A stretch of 64,000 nt of DNA from Clostridia bacterium (GCA_910576325.1 CAJTIM010000008.1:1-64000), one strand, 5' to 3'; counted from the stretch's first letter, positions 18,059 through 25,916 are shown. Program-made: numbers and translations. Notes: a model not told the origin generated them from the sequence alone.

Positions 18059-19681
18059 TTATTCAATGCTTGTCACAAACCACTTGCCTGAATATCTTAT
18101 GTCAATGTTTACCTGAAACGTATTTTCAATATTCTCAATATCCAAATGGGTGTTTGCGCTTATATCCGTATTCCTGCTTTCCCACGCTTTCCAGACAGAG
18201 TGAAATTCTTCCTCGCTGATTTTCCGTTTTGTTCCGTTCTCTGTCAGCGTATATTGATATTCCATGTCATATCCGTCACTTCCGATTACTTCCTCCTCTT
18301 CCAGCGCGCTTACAACCGAAAATGCCGTTCCGTCACAAACATATAAATAAGCTACTGCGAAAACAGAGCCTCCCGTACAAAGATATGTTCCCTCCGACCG
18401 ATTTGCTCCGTTGATGCTGAACAGACCGTCTTTGAAGGACGAGCCCAAATACAAATTCGTATAGCTCAAGTACTCATCTTTATAAGAAACCAGTAAATCC
18501 TGGCTGCCGTCGCTGTTTATATCTGTCAGGTCGAAATAAAAACTTTTTGTTCCTTCCCACTCCTCTCCAAACCCATTTACATAAGTCACCGAGTCGCCGT
18601 CGTTCACGCAGCCCATACCTGCTTCTCCATTTATAAAATGCCTCAATACTTCAAGGCTGTCCGCCTTCCACTGGGGAACCTCTCCCTTTGTGATAATGCC
18701 TGTTCCCTCATGTGTGACAATCTCCGCCTTCTCTATCTCAACAGGTACGGACTGACCGCCGCTCATGACATCAGCATATGCATTGAGGTAATTGACCATT
18801 TCCTCTAAGGTACATGGTTCCATATCGTAGAAACAAGTGTAAGGCAGTTCATGGTGATGCGAAGCTTCTTCCAAAAATGCTTCGGCCTCTTCCTCCGTGC
18901 ATGTCTTTATCTGTTCGCCGTTTTCTACAATGCTGAAAGGCTCGCTGTCGTCAAGAGGTTCCCATTTTGCCAATGCGCGTTCACAAACCAGTTCCGTATT
19001 TCCTTCCTTAAAAGCATGCTCCAGCCGTACGACGGCCGCCCATATATATTCATCTCTGCATTTTGTTCCCGCGTTAAAACACTGTTCCGTAAAGCTTACC
19101 CTGCCGTCGGTCTCTTCCGTAAGCAAATAATCCGACCTTAAACCTATTTCTCCGGTACAGGATAATATCGGCTCGCTTCCATTCCATCCGTACACCTCAA
19201 AGGAGGAAGGCTCCTGACTGCCGTACAGATAAAGATACGGAACTCCGTCGCCGGCAAAATCGCCTAACATGACATGAAACCTGTCAATTTCAGCCGGTTG
19301 CTCCATGTCAAATGCAAACACCTGAAATGGTTCGCTCCAAGTTAAAATATCATAATCATAATTGCTGTATCCGCCGCGAAAGCTGAAATCTCCTGCCAAG
19401 CCATCCGCGATTATCTGTGCAAATGCCGCTGCCTGCTCCGCTGTCATTTTACATCCGGCCGCATCGCCGTAGTAAGGCATACCGCCTAATGCCGTCCGCA
19501 GCTGTTCTTCCGGTGTAACCTCTTCTTCTGTTTCTTCTGTTGTTTCTTCTGCTGTTTCCTCTGTTTCTTCCGTACTTACCGTATTTGCTGTGTCAGTCTG
19601 CGGGACCGGCTTGTGCTTGCAGGCTGATATACCGACCGCAAGGGCCAGGACTGTCATAAGCGCTGTTGTTTTTCGTTTCAT
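18059..19681 (-). CDS. Large putative lipoprotein of unknown function
   Basis: A 540-residue predicted lipoprotein: MKRKTTALMTVLALAVGISACK gives a signal peptide with Cys at residue 21, followed by a Thr/Glu-rich linker (about 22-65). The rest holds two stretches (about 150-200 and 380-470) with the Asp/Tyr-rich wording seen in proteins that report stored quantities (FAGDGVPYLYLYG, DINSDGSQDLLVSYKD), which may be beta-propeller-like repeats; no family is assigned. It is the last gene of a transcript started by promoter P1 and is translationally coupled to a 29-codon leader ORF (ATGA overlap). Its promoter matches those of three other lipoprotein transcripts nearby. Confidence 0.75.
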   Translation of the reverse strand: MKRKTTALMTVLALAVGISACKHKPVPQTDTANTVSTEETEETAEETTEETEEEVTPEEQLRTALGGMPYYGDAAGCKMTAEQAAAFAQIIADGLAGDFSFRGGYSNYDYDILTWSEPFQVFAFDMEQPAEIDRFHVMLGDFAGDGVPYLYLYGSQEPSSFEVYGWNGSEPILSCTGEIGLRSDYLLTEETDGRVSFTEQCFNAGTKCRDEYIWAAVVRLEHAFKEGNTELVCERALAKWEPLDDSEPFSIVENGEQIKTCTEEEAEAFLEEASHHHELPYTCFYDMEPCTLEEMVNYLNAYADVMSGGQSVPVEIEKAEIVTHEGTGIITKGEVPQWKADSLEVLRHFINGEAGMGCVNDGDSVTYVNGFGEEWEGTKSFYFDLTDINSDGSQDLLVSYKDEYLSYTNLYLGSSFKDGLFSINGANRSEGTYLCTGGSVFAVAYLYVCDGTAFSVVSALEEEEVIGSDGYDMEYQYTLTENGTKRKISEEEFHSVWKAWESRNTDISANTHLDIENIENTFQVNIDIRYSGKWFVTSIE

Positions 19682-19767
19682 TTGTTCTCCTGCTGCTGAT
19701 TGCCTATTATTTCTCGTTTTAAAGTTTCAAATTCCTGCACACAATACACATATCCCTCTTTTTTCAT
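19678..19767 (-). CDS. Small 29-residue leader ORF, SHOCT-like remnant
   Basis: A 29-codon frame with a strong GGAAAGGAG site, whose TGA overlaps the ATG of the large lipoprotein. The peptide part VQEFETLKREIIGNQQQ resembles the end of the SHOCT domain of the protein at 20761-21639 (EEFEQLKQEVISSQ). The DNA of the two places also matches over about 40 nt. It may be a leftover of a lost SHOCT gene now acting as a translated leader. Confidence 0.5.
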   Translation of the reverse strand: MKKEGYVYCVQEFETLKREIIGNQQQENK

Positions 19768-19810
19768 TGTTTTAAACTCCTTTCCCTTTTGTGCTGATTC
19801 AAAAATATTG

Positions 19811-19855
19811 CTGCTATTATATCATCTTTCCGCATAGTTTTCAATGCTTTAAGAA
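19811..19855 (-). promoter_or_regulatory. Shared lipoprotein promoter/operator P1
   Basis: Minus strand TTGAAA (19839-19844), 17-nt spacer, TATAAT (19816-19821), overlapped by AAGCATTGAAAACTATGC. In this copy the right operator half is changed (ATGCGG instead of ATGCTT). It lies between the large lipoprotein transcript and the divergent XRE gene, so the XRE protein may control both. Confidence 0.75.
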
Positions 19856-19915
19856 AATTCTGCATATCCTAAAGCATATCAATATCACGTACAATTTCTA
19901 TACGGAGGTGCTTAC

Positions 19916-20209
19916 ATGATAAACGGATTAGGCCAGCGTCTGCAGGAGCAGCGCATTTTACGAAATCTTTCTCAGAAGGTCGTCGCTACCTCTATCGGCG
20001 TATCTGCTTCTGTCATATCAAATTATGAAAGCGGCGAGAGGACACCCAGTGTTGAAATCCTCATAGCGCTTGCGCATCTATATCATTGTTCTGCGGATTA
20101 TCTTTTAGGACTCAATAAAGCTAATACGGTTAAGCTGCTTGATGTATCTGCGCTGAATGACAAACAGTATCAGCTTTTGCAGGCTTTTCTGTCCAGTTTG
20201 CAGGAATGA
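19916..20209 (+). CDS. XRE family transcriptional regulator
   Basis: A 97-residue DNA-binding protein. The HTH_3 domain spans about residues 6-65: LGQRLQEQRILRNLSQKVVATSIGVSASVISNYESGERTPSVEILIALAHLY, followed by the frequent CSADYLLG ending and a short C-terminal helix. GGAGG lies eight bases upstream of its ATG. It is the only plus-strand gene of the block and is divergent from promoter P1, so it is the best candidate for the factor that reads the AGCAT-N8-ATGCT repeat found at four promoters. Further GCAT half-sites lie in its own upstream region (19862-19880), hinting at autoregulation. Confidence 0.88.
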   Translation: MINGLGQRLQEQRILRNLSQKVVATSIGVSASVISNYESGERTPSVEILIALAHLYHCSADYLLGLNKANTVKLLDVSALNDKQYQLLQAFLSSLQE

Positions 20210-20254
20210 CGGAGCTGTCGGCTTATTACGCGGCAGCCCCGTCATTCTTTTTTT
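20207..20254 (+). terminator. Intrinsic terminator of the XRE gene
   Basis: GACGGAGCTG pairs imperfectly with GGCAGCCCCGTC, followed by ATTCTTTTTTT. The stem begins at the XRE stop codon. Confidence 0.8.
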
Positions 20255-20281
20255 ACATCACCGCCCTCCGGCAGACGCACC

Positions 20282-20533
20282 TCAAAACCGTTCCTTCATC
20301 TCCGTCAGCATCGTCTGTAATTTCGCAATTTCCGTGCCATTGATTGCCAGCAGGTATTCTTCCAGGATGCATAAGCTCGACGTCTCATAGGTATCTTCCT
20401 GCCCATTAAGCCGTTCCATGCCTGACCGGATAAGCTCAAGAAGCCCTGCCGTATTGTGCAGCTTCTTTTCAATGGAATCAATCACGTCTTCCAGCCTCCT
20501 CAGCTCCACATGCATGTCTTTCATTTGTTCCAT
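20282..20533 (-). CDS. Small coiled-coil protein of unknown function
   Basis: An 83-residue soluble protein, largely helical with heptad-like spacing (LRRLEDVIDSIEKKL, KLQTMLTEMKERF), suggesting a coiled coil. AAAGGAG nine bases before the ATG supports translation. No family is recognised. It lies convergent to the XRE gene and about 225 nt downstream of the SHOCT-domain gene, beyond a GC-rich palindrome. Confidence 0.65.
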   Translation of the reverse strand: MEQMKDMHVELRRLEDVIDSIEKKLHNTAGLLELIRSGMERLNGQEDTYETSSLCILEEYLLAINGTEIAKLQTMLTEMKERF

Positions 20534-20683
20534 ACCGCTCTGTCTCCTTTCTTCTTAATGGGTGGGGATTGTAACGCTGCGGAAAGAAAATTGCAAGTAT
20601 TTTATAAAAATTATCTCTTTTTACGATTAACAGCATAGACAGGTTTATGGAAATATGTCTTCCTGAGCAGCTCTCATAAACAA

Positions 20684-20703
20684 TGCCGCCCAATTGGGCG
20701 GCA
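20684..20703 (-). terminator. Perfect 20-bp palindrome after the SHOCT operon
   Basis: TGCCGCCCAATTGGGCGGCA, self-complementary over its whole length, 57 nt downstream of the SHOCT gene stop. On the minus strand it is followed by ATTGTTTATG. It may be a weak terminator or a dimeric protein site. The rest of 20534-20760 shows no gene. Confidence 0.45.
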
Positions 20704-20760
20704 CGGTAATCAGGCGTTTATCGGAATGATATCATCATTGGCATATCATCGGGTCTCCTT

Positions 20761-21639
20761 TTATTGACTGCTTATTACTTCTTGTTTTAATTGTTCAAAT
20801 TCCTCTTTTGTGATCATGCCGTTCTCATACAGCTTGGACAGCTCCGATATGGAAGTTATTTTATTTGTGTAAGCGCCTGTATTTTGTCTTGCCGGGCTGA
20901 TCGTATGCGCCGCAGAAGCCGGTTTTACGATATTTACATTTAATTCCTGTACTTCACTCACTGCCTTATAAAAATCCTTTATTTCCTGCTCGCCTAATTC
21001 TGACGCCAGGAAAGCGGCTGTCAGAGAAGTAAACTCTATGCAGATATTTGTCCTTTTAAGAAAAAAAGCATGCAGCACATAATAAATCATAACAGAAAGA
21101 TTGATAACCAGGCAGAAAAACATGATTGTGTGAACTGCAATTGTTATTGGTCCAAGCTCTATACCATTTTCTAAATAAATAGTGTACCTGATAAACCAGC
21201 GCAATTCGGCTATTCCAACAAAAACAGAAAACGCCGCACATAACAGCCACCAAATCTGCGACAACGCTCCTACATTGATTCCTTTCATATCGCTGGCTAT
21301 GATTCGGTGCTGTACATTTGTCTGAAATGTAAATATCCATTTCTTTTGACGTACTTTTCCTATAAAATAAGCCGCCTTATCTGTCAAAATACAGAAGCCT
21401 TTTTCCTGTATGCCGTTTGTCAGCAGGTTATCTGCGTTTTTTATTCCCAGAACGGCATATATTTTTTCCTGCTTATTGCCTATAAATTTACGAAGCTTGC
21501 CGTAAAAATCATCAAAATCAATCTGCCGACGGGAATCGTCAAAAGGCTTATCTTCCGATACTATTTTATGCTGACGTATTGCTAATATCAGAAGTGTAAT
21601 TGTACATAAAATCAGAACAATACCATAAAATGATGCCAT
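20761..21639 (-). CDS. Membrane protein with C-terminal SHOCT domain
   Basis: A 292-residue protein. An N-terminal membrane segment (about 5-20) is followed by a soluble region resembling a PH-like lipid-associated domain (KIYAVLGIKNADNLLTNG, FCILTDKAAYFIGK). Two further membrane segments lie at about 133-150 and 172-197. The last 32 residues (ITSISELSKLYENGMITKEEFEQLKQEVI) form a clear SHOCT short oligomerisation domain. It is the third gene of the P2 transcript, five bases after a 49-residue membrane protein. Function unknown; SHOCT domains usually mediate assembly at the membrane. Confidence 0.8.
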   Translation of the reverse strand: MASFYGIVLILCTITLLILAIRQHKIVSEDKPFDDSRRQIDFDDFYGKLRKFIGNKQEKIYAVLGIKNADNLLTNGIQEKGFCILTDKAAYFIGKVRQKKWIFTFQTNVQHRIIASDMKGINVGALSQIWWLLCAAFSVFVGIAELRWFIRYTIYLENGIELGPITIAVHTIMFFCLVINLSVMIYYVLHAFFLKRTNICIEFTSLTAAFLASELGEQEIKDFYKAVSEVQELNVNIVKPASAAHTISPARQNTGAYTNKITSISELSKLYENGMITKEEFEQLKQEVISSQ

Positions 21640-21644
21640 TTGTT

Positions 21645-21794
21645 TTACCTCTTGCTGATATCCTCATCTTGATACAAATTCATATTGGTTTTATTCCAGT
21701 CTTTCTTTCTCTTTACAACAAGTACAACAGGGATCACTATTGCAAGAATCACTGCTATCAAGAATATACCCAGAACATATACAATCATACTCAT
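21645..21794 (-). CDS. 49-residue membrane protein
   Basis: A very short protein: MSMIVYVLGIFLIAVILAIV begins one membrane segment of about 25 residues, followed by a basic stop-transfer stretch (VKRKKDWNK) and an acidic tail ending DEDISKR. GGAGGAAG lies eight bases upstream. It is the second gene of the P2 transcript and ends five bases before the SHOCT gene, so the two may act together in the membrane. An R element sits 22 nt upstream of its start. Confidence 0.75.
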   Translation of the reverse strand: MSMIVYVLGIFLIAVILAIVIPVVLVVKRKKDWNKTNMNLYQDEDISKR

Positions 21795-21815
21795 TTTTCG
21801 CTTCCTCCTATTTTA

Positions 21816-21932
21816 AGTCGCTGCGCGACGGCACTAAAGGGTAACGTCACTTCGACGCACCTGTAATGAGAGAAACTTTCATTCGAAAGGGCACTCATGA
21901 AAGTTCCTCTCGTGCGTCTTTGCGACTTTACC
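21816..21932 (-). repeat. Palindromic element R, copy R4
   Basis: Same nested hairpin as R1-R3 with substitutions that are often paired: outer GTAACGTCAC/GCGACTTTAC, inner GAGAAACTTTCAT/ATGAAAGTTCCTC, where the T-to-C and A-to-G changes keep pairing. It lies between the 59-residue lipoprotein stop and the 49-residue protein start. Confidence 0.85.
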
Positions 21933-21938
21933 GGACTG

Positions 21939-22118
21939 CTAATTAATAATATCTTTCAATATGTCGCTTCCCGCATTTATGTAATAATGATATTTACAAT
22001 ATCCATCCTCATAAACCTCATCATCACAGCCGCTTTCTTTACAGCTAAACAGGCCGCACGCCGTAAACTGTGAAACCGTAATAAGTGCTATAAACAGACT
22101 TAGCATCCTCTTCTTCAT
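21939..22118 (-). CDS. 59-residue Cys-rich small lipoprotein
   Basis: A tiny lipoprotein: MKKRMLSLFIALITVSQFTA then the lipobox Cys at residue 21, and a mature part of only 39 residues with further Cys at about 26, 31 and 42 (CKESGCDDEVYEDGYCKYHYY). AAAGGAG lies nine bases before the ATG. It is the first gene of the transcript from promoter P2, followed by the R4 hairpin, the 49-residue membrane protein and the SHOCT protein. The Cys/His content would suit a metal or disulfide role (speculative). Confidence 0.72.
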   Translation of the reverse strand: MKKRMLSLFIALITVSQFTACGLFSCKESGCDDEVYEDGYCKYHYYINAGSDILKDIIN

Positions 22119-22179
22119 TTGTATTGACTCCTTTCAGCTTTTCACTCATATAAATATTACACTCATATAAAATATCCTG

Positions 22180-22222
22180 CTCATTATATCATCTTTAAGC
22201 ATAGTTTTCAATGCTTTTAGAA
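22180..22222 (-). promoter_or_regulatory. Shared lipoprotein promoter/operator P2
   Basis: Minus strand TTGAAA (22206-22211), 17-nt spacer, TATAAT (22183-22188), within AAGCATTGAAAACTATGCTT and followed by the conserved GAGCAGGAT at the expected transcription start. It drives the 59-residue lipoprotein transcript. Confidence 0.8.
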
Positions 22223-22275
22223 AATATAGTTTCTGCGGTTCTTGCTATGCTGCAAATGGAACAGCTATATGTTTT

Positions 22276-23403
22276 CTATCGTTTAATCCATTCAATATCA
22301 TGCTTATTCCAGTCAATATCACCGTGAATAACAGAATCAAAGCTATCATCAGAATAATAAATTTTTAAATTCATTGATGCTCCGGGAAAAGGTGTAATTG
22401 CTTTCTCTATTCCCGCCGGAGCACTGCCCAGAAAAATTATTTCTCTAAATCCGTTATTGTCTATTGCATCCTCTCCCAATTTTGTCACGGACGCCGGAAT
22501 TGTAATTTCCGTTAAATTATTACAGTTCATAAATGCCTTCTCACCTATACTTGTCACGGAATCCGGTATTGTTATTTTTCTTAAATTATCGCAATCAATA
22601 AATGTGGAATCACCTATGTCTGTCACGGAATCCGGTATTATAACCTCTGTTAAACTATCGCAATTATAAAATGCCCCGCTTATGCTTGTTACTGAATGAG
22701 GTATTGTTATTTCTTCCAGACTTTTACAGTCTCTGAATATTCCTTCCATACTTGTCATCGACTCGGACAATGTAACGTTTCTTAAATTATCACAATATAA
22801 AAACGCTCCGTTTCCTATACTTGTTACGGAATCCGGTATTGTTATTTCCTGTAAGCTGCTGCAAAAAACAAATGCTTCATTTCCTATACTTGTGAGCGAA
22901 TCAGACATTGTTATCTGCTTTAAACTACTGCAGCTGTTAAAGGCTTTTTGTTCAATGCTTGTTACAGAGCTTGGGATTGTAATTTCAGTTAAACTATTAC
23001 ACTCACAAAATGCATTTTCTCCTATGCTTATTAATGTGTCGGGTAAAGATACTTCTTTCAGATTACTGCAATGCTGAAACGTAAACTCTCCTATACGAGT
23101 TATGCCGTTTTCTATAATGATCTTTTCTATCTTATCATTTAAACCATTTGTTTTTGTATAAAAAGTGAAATGGTATCCTCCTGCATCTCCTGTACCTTTG
23201 ATTGTAACAACTCCGTCTTTATAACTCCATACTGCGTCATTACCGCATTTGCCACTTGTTTCGGATTCTACTACGGATTCCTCTTCTTGGTTTTCTTCTT
23301 TATTTTCTGATGATGTTTTTACTTCTTTATTGGCGTTGCCGCAGGCGGATAAACTCACTGCAAGGATTAATGCTGCCATAAGTGCTGCTGTTTTCTTTTT
23401 CAT
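22276..23403 (-). CDS. BspA-type leucine-rich-repeat lipoprotein
   Basis: A 375-residue lipoprotein. The signal ends in the lipobox LSAC (Cys at residue 21), then an acidic Glu/Ser linker, a short beta unit (WSYKDGVVTIKGTGDAGGY) and about ten LRR_5 repeats of 23 residues (consensus LTEITIPDSVTSIGxxAFxxC) from about residue 100 to 340. Such proteins form curved surface scaffolds that bind proteins or glycans in gut bacteria. A hydrophilic tail follows the repeats. It is transcribed alone from promoter P3. Repeat units are very alike, so recombination within the gene is possible. Confidence 0.9.
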   Translation of the reverse strand: MKKKTAALMAALILAVSLSACGNANKEVKTSSENKEENQEEESVVESETSGKCGNDAVWSYKDGVVTIKGTGDAGGYHFTFYTKTNGLNDKIEKIIIENGITRIGEFTFQHCSNLKEVSLPDTLISIGENAFCECNSLTEITIPSSVTSIEQKAFNSCSSLKQITMSDSLTSIGNEAFVFCSSLQEITIPDSVTSIGNGAFLYCDNLRNVTLSESMTSMEGIFRDCKSLEEITIPHSVTSISGAFYNCDSLTEVIIPDSVTDIGDSTFIDCDNLRKITIPDSVTSIGEKAFMNCNNLTEITIPASVTKLGEDAIDNNGFREIIFLGSAPAGIEKAITPFPGASMNLKIYYSDDSFDSVIHGDIDWNKHDIEWIKR

Positions 23404-23499
23404 AATCGATCTCCTTTATTCTTGGTTCAAAGGTTTGTAATATTCAAATTCCGGTATTTCCGAATGGGAAAAGCTTGCATTGTATAAGCCTACCGATAT

Positions 23500-23545
23500 C
23501 CTGCCCATTATATCATCTTTAAGCATATTTTTCAATGCTTAAAGC
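23500..23545 (-). promoter_or_regulatory. Shared lipoprotein promoter/operator P3
   Basis: Minus strand TTGAAA (23530-23535), 17-nt spacer, TATAAT (23507-23512), inside AAGCATTGAAAAATATGCTT and followed by GGGCAGGAT. It drives the LRR lipoprotein. Confidence 0.8.
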
Positions 23546-23604
23546 AAATCACTTGCCATTTTACTTCCCGCCAGCCTGTCTTGCTATTTTTTTGCTGTTA
23601 TCCC

Positions 23605-23683
23605 AAAAAGACACCTTTGAAAATTTGTTAATAAATTTCCAAAAGTGTCTTCTATCCTTTTTACAATGCTATAAATTTCAAAC
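23605..23683 (-). terminator. Hairpin repeat V, copy 1 (terminator of the YhcG-like gene)
   Basis: A long A/T-rich stem AAGACAC...AAATTT / AAATTT...GTGTCTT with U-rich flanks, 150 nt after the nuclease-like gene. The same ~80-bp block, including the flanking AATGCT and ATTTCAAACG, occurs at 25917-25998 after the response regulator. Confidence 0.7.
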
Positions 23684-23803
23684 GTTCTTACGCTTATTTA
23701 CAAAAACACTTGAGTTTCTCCAAGCAATAGAAATGGCGGGAACTCATCACAATCCCTGCCATTTTTGTACTTATAATAAAAAAGTTTTTGAAAACTCTCA
23801 ATG

Positions 23804-24811
23804 TCATTGAGAGCTTTTATCCTCATCTACTATTTCTGTTAATTCCTCAAGCTTCTTTTGCAGGATTTCCTTACTGATTAGTTTTGTTCGGTATTCGGAA
23901 ATCATGGTTGAACTCATATTCCGACTCAGGGCATATTCAACAACATCCTCGTCCTTACTCTTGCAAAGAATAATGCCAACGCTGGGATTTTCATGAGGTT
24001 TCTTTACATCTCTATCCAACGCTTCAAGATAAAACTGCATTTTTCCAAGATATTCCGGTTTGAAGTCGTCAATTTTCAACTCAATCGCAACAAGGCATTG
24101 CAGTTCTCTATGAAAAAAAATTAGATCCGTATAATAATCATTCTTCCCTACTTGTAAATGATATTCTTCCCCCATAAAAATAAAATCTCTGCCAAATTCC
24201 AATAGAAATTTTTTCATGTTCCTCAAAATGGCCTTTTTTAAATCATATTCCTTATAAGGCTCCGGCAGGTCTAAAAACTCCAGCATATACATATCCCTGA
24301 TTACGCTCGTGGAAACGGCTTGGGATATGGCGGAAGGAGCCTTGCCGTCCGACAGCATCAAACGCTCGTAATATCCGCTGTCAATCTGCCGTTCCAGTTC
24401 CTTTGCCTTATACTTTTCCCGGGAGGCAAGCTTCAAATAGAATAACCGCTCTGCATCCGATTTTGTCTTTGACATGATATGCAGATTATTTGACCATGTA
24501 TTCTCCCTTAGCAGAGTTCCGTACTCCGGTTTGTCACAATAGGTTTCAAAGAACTGCTTCATACGCCAGATATTCTGCGGGGAATAGCCTCTGATTCCCG
24601 GCTCCTGCAACAGAATATATTCGGAAAGCGCTTTTACAGTAGAGCGTCCCCAACCATCTTGTGCAGCCTTATGGGAGACAAATTCTCCAATCCCCCAATA
24701 AAGGTCAATCATTGTGACATTCACCTGATAAGCAGCTTTCTGGCGGGCATCCGCTATCATATTCAGAATGGTATTAAAATCACTTTGATAATTTAATGTT
24801 AAATCGCTCAT
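23804..24811 (-). CDS. YhcG/DUF1016 family PDDEXK nuclease-like protein
   Basis: A 335-residue protein with an N-terminal DUF1016 domain (ARQKAAYQVNVTMIDLYWGIGEFVS, RGYSPQNIWRMKQFFETY, WSNNLHIM) and a C-terminal PDDEXK-like fold (YTDLIFFHRELQCLVAIELKIDDFKPEYLGKMQFYLEAL, with the D...ELK catalytic pattern). Such proteins are common in accessory regions and are thought to be nucleases linked to mobile DNA or restriction systems. The ATG at 24811 is preferred because GAGGA precedes it by six bases; an in-frame GTG five codons earlier has no site. It stands alone among the lipoprotein genes, and it is the one gene of the block without the shared promoter. Confidence 0.88.
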   Translation of the reverse strand: MSDLTLNYQSDFNTILNMIADARQKAAYQVNVTMIDLYWGIGEFVSHKAAQDGWGRSTVKALSEYILLQEPGIRGYSPQNIWRMKQFFETYCDKPEYGTLLRENTWSNNLHIMSKTKSDAERLFYLKLASREKYKAKELERQIDSGYYERLMLSDGKAPSAISQAVSTSVIRDMYMLEFLDLPEPYKEYDLKKAILRNMKKFLLEFGRDFIFMGEEYHLQVGKNDYYTDLIFFHRELQCLVAIELKIDDFKPEYLGKMQFYLEALDRDVKKPHENPSVGIILCKSKDEDVVEYALSRNMSSTMISEYRTKLISKEILQKKLEELTEIVDEDKSSQ

Positions 24812-24897
24812 ACATTTTCCTCGCACCGATACTCTGTTTGGATCATTATATCATGGAATTTGTCCAAGATGAAGGTGTATTTTTCCATTCAGGAAAT

Positions 24898-24942
24898 GTT
24901 ACAGTCACTGGTCACAGAGTGAACCCCAGCATGTTACACCGG
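24898..24942. repeat. Family T motif, copy 2
   Basis: Contains CACTGGTCACAGAGTGAACC flanked by GTTACA and TGTTACACCGGT, matching the ends of the repeat at 2104-2259. It is shorter and lies between the YhcG-like gene and the lipoprotein downstream of P4. Confidence 0.5.
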
Positions 24943-24989
24943 TTTAGATTACTGTACAATATATATGTTAATTTGCTTTACGCCGCCTC

Positions 24990-25751
24990 TCACATAGAAC
25001 CGGCAGATGTTTCTTTCTCTATAAAATTTTGATAAAAATAGAAATAATGTTCAAGCGTGTAATCATTCCCATCCCACAATTTCGTACGATAAGACTCCAG
25101 TTCAAGGTCAAGGAGCTTAACCGTTCCTTTGTCATTAAAATCAACGAGTGGTTCAAGTGTATATTGAAGAACAGAGGCGCCCCATCCTTTCTGCTCCACT
25201 TCTGCGGCGCCATAGTGACTGTATAATTCAAACAAATTTCCATAAAAATGCATCAAATCGGCCGAAGAAGCCGGATATATGATCATCTCTGCCCCTTCCT
25301 TTACATAAAAGACAAATACAGCGTTATGGGTAAGTTCTACCGTACCGCTATCTTTATTCACTACAGTCATCAGCTTGCAGGGAGTACCATCCGTCTTGTA
25401 TGTCCGGATATTTCTTATATAGCCCATATCCTCAGCCTCCTCCATACCAAGAAGCTCTCCATCCACATTAAAATATGGAACAAAATCTCCCGAAGGTTCT
25501 CCATTTAAAAGAAATCTGATAATATAAGGTCTGTATCCCTCCAATTCTGTAAGCGTCTGCGGAATATCCTCATACGCCGCAGAATCTGCTAAGACCTCAT
25601 ACCCCGCAGAATCGCCTGAACCCTCATCTGCGCTTTCTGCCTCACGTTCAGCAAAAGCATTCTCATCATATACTACTCGTCGAGTACAGCCTGCCAATAA
25701 CAGCGCAGCAGTGATAATAACTGTTAATTTTAAGAATTTTTTATTTCTCAT
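24990..25751 (-). CDS. Putative lipoprotein of unknown function
   Basis: A 253-residue lipoprotein: MRNKKFLKLTVIITAALLLA then the lipobox ending at Cys 22, an Ala/Glu/Asp-rich linker to about residue 70, and a mixed alpha/beta domain (FVPYFNVDGELLGMEEAEDMG, LTHNAVFVFYVKEGAEMIIY). No family is recognised. AAAGGAG precedes the ATG. It is transcribed from promoter P4, the fourth of the shared set, which ties it to the other three lipoprotein transcripts. Confidence 0.75.
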   Translation of the reverse strand: MRNKKFLKLTVIITAALLLAGCTRRVVYDENAFAEREAESADEGSGDSAGYEVLADSAAYEDIPQTLTELEGYRPYIIRFLLNGEPSGDFVPYFNVDGELLGMEEAEDMGYIRNIRTYKTDGTPCKLMTVVNKDSGTVELTHNAVFVFYVKEGAEMIIYPASSADLMHFYGNLFELYSHYGAAEVEQKGWGASVLQYTLEPLVDFNDKGTVKLLDLELESYRTKLWDGNDYTLEHYFYFYQNFIEKETSAGSM

Positions 25752-25794
25752 TTTTTAATCTCCTTTCTCCTTTTGTACCCAGACAAAACATCCC

Positions 25795-25838
25795 GCTTAT
25801 TGTATCATCTTTTAGCATACTTTTCAATGCTTTTAGCA
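25795..25838 (-). promoter_or_regulatory. Shared lipoprotein promoter/operator P4
   Basis: Minus strand TTGAAA (25822-25827), 17-nt spacer, TACAAT (25799-25804), within AAGCATTGAAAAGTATGCT and followed by AAGCGGGAT. It is the most diverged of the four copies but keeps both repeat halves. Confidence 0.78.
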
Positions 25839-25916
25839 ATTTCATTGCAACATTCCATTACAGAAAACTCCATGACGCATCAGTACCGCATTTACCGCTT
25901 GTCCCGGTTTTTCATC

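Noticed and set aside
23414..23509. Short frame MGRISVGLYNASF... between P3 and the LRR lipoprotein
   Set aside because: Its ATG overlaps the -10 box of P3, so it would lie before the transcription start; no ribosome site.
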